Source of the DNA: Prevotella sp.
GTDB lineage: Bacteria > Bacteroidota > Bacteroidia > Bacteroidales > Bacteroidaceae
DNA: 64,000 bases
Direction: 5' to 3'
Assembly (NCBI GenBank): GCA_016281815.1
Contig: JAEEJK010000096.1
Location: forward strand, 1 to 64,000
The translations under genes were made by a program, and so were the position numbers. The notes beneath the pieces are model-generated. The model made no database searches, was not told the DNA's origin, and saw only the letters and a list, made by a program, of their open reading frames with translations. Shown here piece by piece: positions 24,764-32,421 of this stretch. Position 1 is the stretch's first letter. Each line of letters opens with the position of its first letter.

Positions 24764-26923
24764 TTAATATTTACTCAGTTTATTAAATAGTGTCCTTGAG
24801 TTCAGAGTTATCGTATTACCAGGTATGTTCTTGATGTATTCTGGGTCGCATACTACAATCAATTTATGTCTTGCTCTGCTGACAGCAACATTCAGCAACC
24901 TTTCTCCATCATTGCCAGAGTATAGCCTACCTATTTTGTTCGGTTTCCCATTTTCCAGAACAGAACAATCAACCATGTCAAAGATGATAACATCACATTC
25001 AGAACCTTGAAATGTATGGATTGTTCCAATCTTTATACGTTTGTTGAAATTTTCATCGTATTTACGTTCATACTTTAAGGCTCGAAGAAGCGATACTTGA
25101 CCTCGATAAGGCGTTATGATACCAATAGAGAAATCGGCTTCTTTATCCATGTTGAGTTTATCCAAAATACTCATAACATTTTCTGCAAATACTTTGTTTT
25201 GTCTGGTACCTCCCTTGGTATATCTAACAGCACCGTCAGCAACCTTTTTCAATGCTATTACTCTTCCTGGGAAAGGCTCAGTATTTATTAAATCTTCGTT
25301 TGGCTTGGCTGCTGGAATCAGTTTCCCTTGATAGAAAGTTCTGTTGATTAGGTCAACAATCTTCTCATTTGAACGTCTTTGGTTGAGTAACTGATTCAGT
25401 GCAGGATGGCTTGTGTTCCGAATATTAACGCCAGACATTTCAAAGACACTATCCATTAGCAGGTCATCCTTAACAATAGATATAGGTGAGAGTTGTTGGA
25501 AATCACCAACCATGATTATTCTTTTTGAGATATTATGGCCTAATGCTAACAGACTTGGCATTGCCATCATACTGGCTTCATCAACTATTAAGTTTTCAAA
25601 ATTGCTTTCATATAAGTTTGTACTTAAAATGAAGTTAGAAATTGTTGAGAATACCAACCTTGAACTTTTGACCAAAAATTCGGTGTGTGTTTTCAGTTCT
25701 TCTCGAAGTTCTTTATTCACAGCCTTCAAGATGATGGATTCTTCTGATTTCTCCAACTTACGTTCCTTCAATCTGAGGATGCTGGATTGGTTCTGTTTTA
25801 TTTTATTCCTCAATGTCTGGGTCTTTTCATCTTTAGGGAATAAATAATCGGTAGCAATCACACGGCTATCCATTGATCTGCCAGCACGATAGATATTACC
25901 TGGTTTTATTATAAGGCCCTCCTCATCGATGATGTCCAATAGTTTGCATAGCAATTGGTCGACAGCCACATTTGAAAGGCAGCACACGACAGTTCTGCCC
26001 TCTCCTAACTGATAAAGAGCATATATAATGGATGCCAGAGTGAATGATTTACCTGTTCCTGGAGGACCCCAAATTAATGAAAAATCATTATCAAGGGCAG
26101 CCATAAATGCTTTCTTCTGTGACCTGTCAAGTCTTTCGAAATAACCAAGTGGAACAGGTTTGTGTGATACTTTATTTATGATATCTGTCTCATCAAATAA
26201 GAACTTTGAGAAGGGTAAGTCTTCATCAATACCTTTTTCTTTTAAGTCTTCAAGCCTTTGCTTTAACTCATCCAAGATAAAAGTAGAATCTAACAAAACC
26301 CTACAATAGGATGCAGAATGGATGTATCTATTAGTTGTAAAGAAAAGGACACCTGAGATAAAATCAAAGTCCACGGCTTCACAAGTGATTTCTTTATCGT
26401 ATACTTTTAAAATAAAAGGAATACTCTCGTGTATATTGGGCTCCTGCCCATCATTCATGGTGAGTCTTACTTGATAGATATATGATTTCCCCTGTTGACG
26501 TATAAGGGTCAGGTCGCTGCCTTTGAATGATTCCAAGTTCTTTGGATCATGTTGTTCATCAATCTCATTATCAAGTGCTTTAATGGTATCTTGGATTAAA
26601 TCATCAGTTGTATAATCACCATCATCTTCATTGCCTTCTTCTATTCCAAAAAGGAATGGGAAATCTCGTCTGATTTTATCTTCATCGAATGAATATTTCC
26701 TCGTATGAGTAAAGTATGTGTTGTATTCCCTTTTTACTTTACTCATCAAATCGATTCTTGTTATGCTATTCTTTTCATATCCGAAAAGAACACCAGCCCA
26801 CTGATTGTGCATCATTGATTGTGAAAATAGATGATTATCTATCACTTTCTTGACGCAATACACAAATAAATCCTTTGCAGAACTACTTGCTGGTCTATTT
26901 TCTTGTATATAATACTGTTGCAT
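24764..26923 (-). CDS. SF1 superfamily DNA/RNA helicase in the restriction operon
   Basis: A 719-residue UPF1/DNA2-like SF1 helicase. Walker A is GPPGTGKS (286-293), the Walker B motif is VDEAS (447-451), followed by GDFQQLSP (473-480), TIHTFQGSECDVIIF (634-648) and VAVSRARHK (679-687). The 250 residues before the helicase core carry no recognised nuclease motif and may bind DNA or a partner. The gene starts 3 bp after the small ORF before it and ends 31 bp before hsdR. Its position inside the type I operon argues for a defence role. It is not a normal subunit of classical type I enzymes. AT-rich codon use differs from the flanking housekeeping genes. Confidence 0.88.
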   Translation of the reverse strand: MQQYYIQENRPASSSAKDLFVYCVKKVIDNHLFSQSMMHNQWAGVLFGYEKNSITRIDLMSKVKREYNTYFTHTRKYSFDEDKIRRDFPFLFGIEEGNEDDGDYTTDDLIQDTIKALDNEIDEQHDPKNLESFKGSDLTLIRQQGKSYIYQVRLTMNDGQEPNIHESIPFILKVYDKEITCEAVDFDFISGVLFFTTNRYIHSASYCRVLLDSTFILDELKQRLEDLKEKGIDEDLPFSKFLFDETDIINKVSHKPVPLGYFERLDRSQKKAFMAALDNDFSLIWGPPGTGKSFTLASIIYALYQLGEGRTVVCCLSNVAVDQLLCKLLDIIDEEGLIIKPGNIYRAGRSMDSRVIATDYLFPKDEKTQTLRNKIKQNQSSILRLKERKLEKSEESIILKAVNKELREELKTHTEFLVKSSRLVFSTISNFILSTNLYESNFENLIVDEASMMAMPSLLALGHNISKRIIMVGDFQQLSPISIVKDDLLMDSVFEMSGVNIRNTSHPALNQLLNQRRSNEKIVDLINRTFYQGKLIPAAKPNEDLINTEPFPGRVIALKKVADGAVRYTKGGTRQNKVFAENVMSILDKLNMDKEADFSIGIITPYRGQVSLLRALKYERKYDENFNKRIKIGTIHTFQGSECDVIIFDMVDCSVLENGKPNKIGRLYSGNDGERLLNVAVSRARHKLIVVCDPEYIKNIPGNTITLNSRTLFNKLSKY

Positions 26924-26926
26924 TAA

Positions 26927-27127
26927 CTATTCTTTTATTTTTTTACCTTCTCCATCGCAGTCATCACAGGTCTTTTTCATGCACGAAAAGAACGGTAGTG
27001 TCAGCACGCCTATTATGAATGCATTACAGAAAAGACATCCAAGTACCTTTCGCAACTGGCTTAACTGCTCGTTGTCAAGGACATTGAGCATCGCCTGTTC
27101 TATTTCATTAATTAAATTGTCAATCAT
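26927..27127 (-). CDS. Small hybrid ORF: shared 29-residue N terminus plus membrane/CxxCxGxG tail
   Basis: A 66-residue protein. Residues 1-29 (MIDNLINEIEQAMLNVLDNE and the next nine) are identical to the ORF at 28069-28263 and resemble the start of the tyrosine recombinases that accompany hsdS genes in Bacteroidota (by recall). Residues 32-50 are hydrophobic (FCNAFIIGVLTLPFF), and the end carries CDDCDGEGKK, one half of a DnaJ-like zinc motif. The stop is 3 bp from the helicase start, so it may be translated and couple to the helicase. It may equally be a remnant of a recombinase gene. Confidence 0.5.
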   Translation of the reverse strand: MIDNLINEIEQAMLNVLDNEQLSQLRKVLGCLFCNAFIIGVLTLPFFSCMKKTCDDCDGEGKKIKE

Positions 27128-27164
27128 ACTTTTATATGCTTTGGTTATTTAATTAACGTGTGAC
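27040..27164. repeat. 125-bp direct repeat, copy 1
   Basis: This block starts CAAGTACCTTTCGCAACTGG and ends TTAATTAACGTGTGAC. It is repeated at 28176-28300 in the same orientation with one mismatch (G27074 versus A28210). It covers the first 29 codons of the small ORF plus about 37 bp upstream. The two copies bracket the BRO-Fic gene. Confidence 0.93.
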
Positions 27165-27186
27165 CATCTGTTTATATATCCAATTT

Positions 27187-28056
27187 CTATTCCTCTTGCT
27201 CGTAATAGTATGAGTAATCGATACCTTTCATGAAAGTCTCGCGGTCATCAATCTTGTCGGTAAGGGCTTGATGTAGCAACTCTCGTATCTTCCCTCTGTT
27301 CTTCTCGCTTTCTATCATAGCATTGAGATAGTCGTGCTTGCCAATCTTGCTCCAATCAATGCAGAGACCAAGTCTTTTCTTCAGCATCAGGTCGAGCCAG
27401 ATACGCGTGCTGCGGCCATTGCCTTCCATGAAAGGATGAGCCATGTTCATTTCTATATACTTGTCCACAATCTCATCGAAGTGACTGTCTGGCATTGCTT
27501 CTACTGTTTGTAGATATTGGTGTAAGTGCTCAGCCAAACAGAAAATGGTGTTCCCTTTTGAAATGGTCTTGGTGCGTATCTTACCCGCAAAATCATATAA
27601 TCCACCAAAAAGGAATGCGTGTATCTGTTGAAGACTTTTCACCGTCCCTGGTTCCATATCGTCGAGCAGCCCGCTCTCCAAGAGTGTGTAGGCTTTTTTC
27701 TTGCTTTGTCCGTCAATAGTGCTGTCGCTATATACAAACCAGTCGAGGAAATCTGCTGTTTTCTTACTTGGAATAACTCTCACCAATTGGATAATATCGT
27801 CCTGTGCAAAACAATCAGTAGCATATCGCTTGCCGTCGGCAGATGTCATCTTCAGTTGACTACAGCGTGTAGTCAACTCGTTCCCTGCCTTCTTCAGTCT
27901 GGTTTTCAATACGCTCCAATACTTTCGTGGACTTGGACTATCCGTAATAGCCCCTACAATATCCACTATAGAGAACCACCATTCGGATTTCTCTTGGTCC
28001 CAAATGGCCCTTACTTCGTGGTCCTTATAAAAACGTATCGACTTCTTGCTTTGCAT
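27187..28056 (-). CDS. BRO-N/Fic fusion protein
   Basis: A 289-residue protein joining two domains. Residues 1-105 resemble a phage-type BRO N-terminal domain (RFYKDHEVRAIWDQEKSEWWFS, and CFAQDDIIQLVRVIPSKKTADFLDWF). Residues about 140-230 form a Fic domain, with FLFGGLYDFAGKIR and the full active-site motif HPFMEGNGRSTR (207-218). It should transfer AMP or another nucleotide to a protein. The inhibitory helix motif is not evident. Fic proteins are known passengers of type I restriction operons, but their contribution is unsettled. The gene lies entirely between two copies of a 125-bp direct repeat and could be a replaceable cassette. Confidence 0.85.
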   Translation of the reverse strand: MQSKKSIRFYKDHEVRAIWDQEKSEWWFSIVDIVGAITDSPSPRKYWSVLKTRLKKAGNELTTRCSQLKMTSADGKRYATDCFAQDDIIQLVRVIPSKKTADFLDWFVYSDSTIDGQSKKKAYTLLESGLLDDMEPGTVKSLQQIHAFLFGGLYDFAGKIRTKTISKGNTIFCLAEHLHQYLQTVEAMPDSHFDEIVDKYIEMNMAHPFMEGNGRSTRIWLDLMLKKRLGLCIDWSKIGKHDYLNAMIESEKNRGKIRELLHQALTDKIDDRETFMKGIDYSYYYEQEE

Positions 28057-28068
28057 GACAATATTACA

Positions 28069-28263
28069 TTAACTGTTGATCAAACTCTTTATGACAGAAT
28101 CTATTGCATATATTGATTTGCGAAGTTCAAATGCTGATTTTCTTTCGGTCACAGAAATATTGCGGAAGGTGTATTCAAGTACCTTTCGCAACTGGCTTAA
28201 CTGCTCGTTATCAAGGACATTGAGCATCGCCTGTTCTATTTCATTAATTAAATTGTCAATCAT
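28069..28263 (-). pseudogene. Hybrid remnant: shared N terminus fused to an HsdS C-terminal tail
   Basis: A 64-codon ORF. Codons 1-29 are the same as in the ORF at 26927-27127. Codons 39-64 (KSAFELRKSIYAIDSVIKSLINS) copy the C terminus of the intact HsdS (KSEFELCKSIDAIDAVIKSLINC at 29809-29881), at both protein and DNA level (roughly 80% by eye). It therefore looks like a junction left by recombination between a recombinase gene and an extra or silent hsdS gene. Whether it is translated is unknown. It lies 12 bp upstream of the Fic gene. Confidence 0.6.
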
Positions 28264-28300
28264 ACTTTTATATGCTTTGGTTATTTAATTAACGTGTGAC
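28176..28300. repeat. 125-bp direct repeat, copy 2
   Basis: Same orientation as 27040-27164, 124 of 125 positions identical. The sequence outside the repeat differs at once on both sides, which fixes the repeat boundaries and argues for a duplication by recombination or insertion rather than by gene-family similarity. Confidence 0.93.
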
Positions 28301-28354
28301 AGATTGGAACCATACATTTCTTCTATATCACTTTGTTGTGACTATGATAAATGA

Positions 28355-29797
28355 CTAAGTTAGAACTCTTATGTATTTTTGATTTCTGCTATTTGGTTTG
28401 TCTGGTATGGTCATCATCAGAACACCACTTTCTATAAGAGGATCAATATAGCGATGTTTTACATTGTAGCGATGTTTGAGACCGATATGCTCCATTATCT
28501 CGGTCATGCTGCGAGGGGTTGAGCAGAAAACTATTATATCATTAACCGTTTCTGTTAACTTGGTCTCCGACTTAGTCACTTTTTCTTCATTTGTGACCAA
28601 GTTAAGTGATAAAGATGGCCTAACGGTAACTTCGAATGCCGTTATCTTGTCCACTGTAAAGATGGGTTCTGGATTTCCATTCTCCTGTAAAAGATTCTTA
28701 ACTCGCTGAATTCCACGGTTAAACATATTGACATATTTTAATCCTCGCATAGATTCTGCCACAATTGGATTCCGATAATCGTTCACAGTCGGGAAGTTTT
28801 CTGGGCGTGCTTCGCCATACAGTCCTCCTGCATTCAGTATTTCAATGCGGTCATCATATTGATAAAGACGAATAGGCATATTAGATTGATAATCGCGATG
28901 CATACATGCATTCATCAGAAGTTCCCTCAATGCCAATTCTGGATAGTTCAGGAGAGTCTTTTCGCGTAACATACTAATAGAAACGGGGCGAGCCGTCACT
29001 ACTGCATCTCGCACAAAATTCTCCAGTTGAGGAAGCATCTTACAAAGACAACCCTTTATTTGCCGTTCGTTGACGATCTCACTTCCAAGGTCTTTCCCTG
29101 CAAAATGGACATATTGTACATAACACCCAGGCAGAAAATATTGAGGATTATTGCCAAAAAGAATGATGGCGGCATTGGTGGGGCAGTCATGTTGTAAGTC
29201 ATACAAATGTATAGAGGCCAATTGTTCTTTAATACCGCGATTGTCACTGGCTAACACTTCTGTATCAATGACCTGGGGAAGGTATTTAGTTCTGATATAA
29301 TTCACATCAATACTGTCGATTGTTGCTCCAAAACAAGGAGTTGCATCAAAGGTAGCCATATAGGAAGTCCTCTTCTCGAATAAAATACGCTCTTCTGCCT
29401 CTGTGGCAATGTCACGACGAGGACCAATACGGACAAAAGTCCTTCCCCGATAGCGAACTGGGGGAACCAGGGATGGAGACACTTCTGCCACCAGCAAATC
29501 GCCGTCTTCGAACTCAAAACGTTCCACCGACATGACAGGTAATGGTAGAATGTTGCCATCAGAACGGATAGCAGCAATCTTCTTTAACAGTGCGTCATCA
29601 ACTTTCAACCCAGACAAGGTTCCCTTGTCATATGCGCCAAGTATCAAATATCCCTTTTTACGCGAATTGGGTAAATCATTAGAGAAGGCACAGATAGCCT
29701 CCTGGAATTTATCCATATCACCTGTAGAAATAGTACGTTCTACTCTATATGTTTCAGTGCTGTGCAGCAATTCCTGCACCTCTGCTTTTGTTATCAT
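28355..29797 (-). CDS. Schlafen/AlbA_2-type ATP-binding protein in the restriction operon
   Basis: About 480 residues, COG2865-like. The N-terminal AlbA_2 (Schlafen-like) domain has the signature PPVRYRGRTFVRIGPRRDIA (about 113-132). A GHKL-type ATPase domain follows, with ELALRELLMNACMHRDY and DRIEILNAGGLYGE (about 288-335), and a winged-helix region at the C terminus (about 415-470). Such proteins often occur inside type I operons. Functions suggested for the family include nucleic-acid binding and regulation of host shutdown, but none is established for this one. The start at 29797 (MITKAEVQELL) is 11 bp past the hsdS stop and gives a sensible N terminus; ATG 29863 would overlap hsdS. Confidence 0.82.
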   Translation of the reverse strand: MITKAEVQELLHSTETYRVERTISTGDMDKFQEAICAFSNDLPNSRKKGYLILGAYDKGTLSGLKVDDALLKKIAAIRSDGNILPLPVMSVERFEFEDGDLLVAEVSPSLVPPVRYRGRTFVRIGPRRDIATEAEERILFEKRTSYMATFDATPCFGATIDSIDVNYIRTKYLPQVIDTEVLASDNRGIKEQLASIHLYDLQHDCPTNAAIILFGNNPQYFLPGCYVQYVHFAGKDLGSEIVNERQIKGCLCKMLPQLENFVRDAVVTARPVSISMLREKTLLNYPELALRELLMNACMHRDYQSNMPIRLYQYDDRIEILNAGGLYGEARPENFPTVNDYRNPIVAESMRGLKYVNMFNRGIQRVKNLLQENGNPEPIFTVDKITAFEVTVRPSLSLNLVTNEEKVTKSETKLTETVNDIIVFCSTPRSMTEIMEHIGLKHRYNVKHRYIDPLIESGVLMMTIPDKPNSRNQKYIRVLT

Positions 29798-29808
29798 ACG
29801 ATTTCTTC

Positions 29809-30885
29809 TTAACAATTTATTAAACTCTTGATGACTGCATCTATTGCGTCGATTGATTTGCAAAGTTCAAATTCTGATTTGTCGGCCTGATGGGCAATGG
29901 ATACGAACTGTTCTTGAAGAGACAAATTAGGTACCAAGTAATCTGTTGACAATAAAGGACGTTGAGTAATTTTTGGTTGTCCCGTTTCATCTGCTAATCT
30001 ATGAAAATCAAGATAAGTCATTAAATAGAAAAGGAATTCCCGATTGAACACCTTATGCTTGTATTCCTTTATGTATATAGCATTGTCCGTAATCCATATC
30101 TTTCCTTGTGTTTTATGGACACAGCCACAATATTCACCTACTCTTCCAACTATGATTGTAGGAAAGTCAATTAGCCATTGTGCAGACTTTCCTGTAATAC
30201 CATTACCACCATAGCAATCATAAAGAAAATCTTTACTTAAGTTTACCTTAGTATTAGCCTTTCCACTCGAAAAAACGAATAACTCTTCACCTTTTAAAGA
30301 TGGAAGATTCTTAGAGTTTTTTATTGGGTCACCAAACATCTCGATAAACCGCGATTTTACCATTTCTTCAGTTGCAGTGAGAAGTTTCTTGTATGACTCT
30401 TTCAGCCGATATGCAGCCCAAAGCTTATCAGCAAGAACCTTTTGCTCCGAAAGAGGGGGTAATTCTAATTCGTAGTCGGCAAGATCAGAGAATAGTACAT
30501 AAGGATTTGTAGAACCTTTAGAATGAGCTATTGACCAACGTGTAAATGCATCAGAAAGCATTATGAAAGGAAGAAGCCGATTGTCAAATATTGAATCATC
30601 CTTACTTTCAAGTACAAATGTGGTATTTGCGCAAATTCCTTCGAAATCCGCAACGGCGACTTTCTTCAAATAAGTCCTTCGTGAACCATATAATATTTGT
30701 CCTGGCTTGAATATTCGAGTGAAGGCTGGTCCAACATCATCAGTTGCAAAGTTACCATAACGATGTATTGTTAGATCTTCTGATTCCATATGGTCACCAG
30801 CAACATAATGTTCATATGGGTTGTTAGTTCTATCAACATTTATCTTAACATCTCTAACGATGTCGCCAAACTTTACTACTGCCAT
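29809..30885 (-). CDS. hsdS: Type I restriction enzyme specificity subunit
   Basis: A 358-residue HsdS that recognises the DNA target. It has the standard plan: target-recognition domain 1 (about 1-135), a conserved helical spacer with ELPPLSEQKVLADKL (about 136-185), target-recognition domain 2 (about 190-325), and a second conserved end with LSLQEQFVSIAHQADKSEFEL. Each TRD reads half of a bipartite site, which cannot be predicted here. It is at the short end for a full two-TRD HsdS. Its C-terminal 25 codons recur in the remnant at 28069-28263. It starts one base after the hsdM2 stop. Confidence 0.92.
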   Translation of the reverse strand: MAVVKFGDIVRDVKINVDRTNNPYEHYVAGDHMESEDLTIHRYGNFATDDVGPAFTRIFKPGQILYGSRRTYLKKVAVADFEGICANTTFVLESKDDSIFDNRLLPFIMLSDAFTRWSIAHSKGSTNPYVLFSDLADYELELPPLSEQKVLADKLWAAYRLKESYKKLLTATEEMVKSRFIEMFGDPIKNSKNLPSLKGEELFVFSSGKANTKVNLSKDFLYDCYGGNGITGKSAQWLIDFPTIIVGRVGEYCGCVHKTQGKIWITDNAIYIKEYKHKVFNREFLFYLMTYLDFHRLADETGQPKITQRPLLSTDYLVPNLSLQEQFVSIAHQADKSEFELCKSIDAIDAVIKSLINC

Positions 30886-30886
30886 A

Positions 30887-32419
30887 TTATTCGATAATGT
30901 TTAAGAATTGATTAACTTGACTGCGCATTAAGACGGACTGTCTAAACCATTCTTTGATAGACTTATCAAAATCGTATTGTTGTATATTATCTGAGTTGCT
31001 CACATAGCTTTGGATACTAATCAACGCCCTGTTTGAAGAAATTGCGGAATTCTCCACAACCTTTGCAAATCCATCAATATCAGCAAAAGCATTATAGGCA
31101 TCAACAATCTTTTTTATATGATGTTGCTCAAGATAGCTTTCAGCGTTCTTTCGCGTAACCTCATCTTTAGCATCAATAAAAAGCACTTTTCCCCTTCTTT
31201 CACCCGATTTCTTTTTTCTGCATATAATGATACACGCCTCCATAGATGCATTGAAGAACAAATTAGGTCCAAGTCCTATTACGCAATCCAGATAGTCAAG
31301 TTTTATAAGTTCTTCACGCATGGCTTGCTCTTCATCGCGGAAAAGAACTCCATGAGGAAATAGGATTGCACATCTTCCTGTATTGTCATCCATGCTTGCA
31401 AGAATATGTTGGAAGAAAGCATAATCAGCCCTACCTTGTGGTGGAGTTCCAAGGAAATTGCGCCCCCACTTGTCGTTCATGAATGCTTCGCGGTTCCAAG
31501 TTTTGATGGAATATGGCGGATTCGCCAACACCACATCAAACTTCCTCAATTGGCTGCCATCCACAAAAGCAGGGTGAGCAAGTGTATCCTCGCGCACGAT
31601 GCTAAAATCCTCCACACCATTCAGGTAGAGGTTCATACGGGCAATAGACGCTGTCAATGCATTGATTTCCTGTCCGAAAACCTTTACCCCTTGCCATGGC
31701 TGCCCTTTCTGACGCAGGAAGTCAAGACACTTCACAAGCATACCGCCGGAGCCGCAGGTGGGGTCGTAGATGCTTTCGTCGGGTTGTGGCTGAAGAATTT
31801 CAGCCATCAGAGTAACCACTGTGCGATTGGTGTAGAACTCCTGTGCTGTATTGCCGGCATCATCGGCGAACTTGCCCACAAGGTATTCGTATGCCTGCCC
31901 CATCTCATCGGCTGGGCAGGAGGTGAGACTCAGATTATAGCGTGAGAAATCCTCAATCAGCGAGGTGATGATGTGGTCGGGCATCTTGTTCTTGTTTGTC
32001 CATCCGTCTTTGGGACCAAAAATGCCTTCCAAGCCACCAATGACACGACCGTCCGCTTCTTCGCCTGGGTTGGCTTGTTCTATGGCGATGAAAGCCTCCA
32101 CAAGTCGTTGACCTACATTCTCCGTCACTTGGCGCACATCATTCCAATGGGCACCATCAGGAATTCGGATGGCTAATTCTTCGGCTTGCATATTGGCATA
32201 TTCCTCGCCTCCTTCGCAGACGAAGTCTTCAAATTGCTCATCATAGACATCGCTGATGCGCTTGAAGAACAGCAAAGGGAAGATGTACTCCTTATAGCCT
32301 GCGGCATCAATCTGCCCGCGCAACCGGGTAGCGGCACCCCATAGGAATGATTTCAGGTCATCGAGAGAAATTTGTGCTCCCGGAACTCGGTATCGTGTCT
32401 TTTTCTGTTCCTCCATCAT
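30887..32419 (-). CDS. hsdM: Type I modification subunit, second copy (HsdM2)
   Basis: A 510-residue adenine-N6 methyltransferase subunit. An HsdM N-terminal helical domain is followed by the N6 MTase domain with FYTN (195-198), the AdoMet loop DPTCGSGG (219-226) and catalytic NPPY (300-303). It is clearly different from the neighbouring HsdM1 (FYTP, DPACGSGG, NPPF), so it is not a recent duplicate. It is translated between hsdM1 (2-bp gap) and hsdS (1-bp gap). Being next to hsdS it is the more likely classical partner. Both M proteins look intact. Confidence 0.9.
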   Translation of the reverse strand: MMEEQKKTRYRVPGAQISLDDLKSFLWGAATRLRGQIDAAGYKEYIFPLLFFKRISDVYDEQFEDFVCEGGEEYANMQAEELAIRIPDGAHWNDVRQVTENVGQRLVEAFIAIEQANPGEEADGRVIGGLEGIFGPKDGWTNKNKMPDHIITSLIEDFSRYNLSLTSCPADEMGQAYEYLVGKFADDAGNTAQEFYTNRTVVTLMAEILQPQPDESIYDPTCGSGGMLVKCLDFLRQKGQPWQGVKVFGQEINALTASIARMNLYLNGVEDFSIVREDTLAHPAFVDGSQLRKFDVVLANPPYSIKTWNREAFMNDKWGRNFLGTPPQGRADYAFFQHILASMDDNTGRCAILFPHGVLFRDEEQAMREELIKLDYLDCVIGLGPNLFFNASMEACIIICRKKKSGERRGKVLFIDAKDEVTRKNAESYLEQHHIKKIVDAYNAFADIDGFAKVVENSAISSNRALISIQSYVSNSDNIQQYDFDKSIKEWFRQSVLMRSQVNQFLNIIE

Positions 32420-32421
32420 GC

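Noticed and set aside
21796..24786. Multiple plus-strand frames opposite hsdR
   Set aside because: hsdR has complete nuclease and helicase motifs; the opposite frames show none.
27040..28300. Insertion sequence or composite transposon around the Fic gene
   Set aside because: The flanking repeats are direct, have no inverted ends, and no transposase is present; recombination between duplicated segments fits better.
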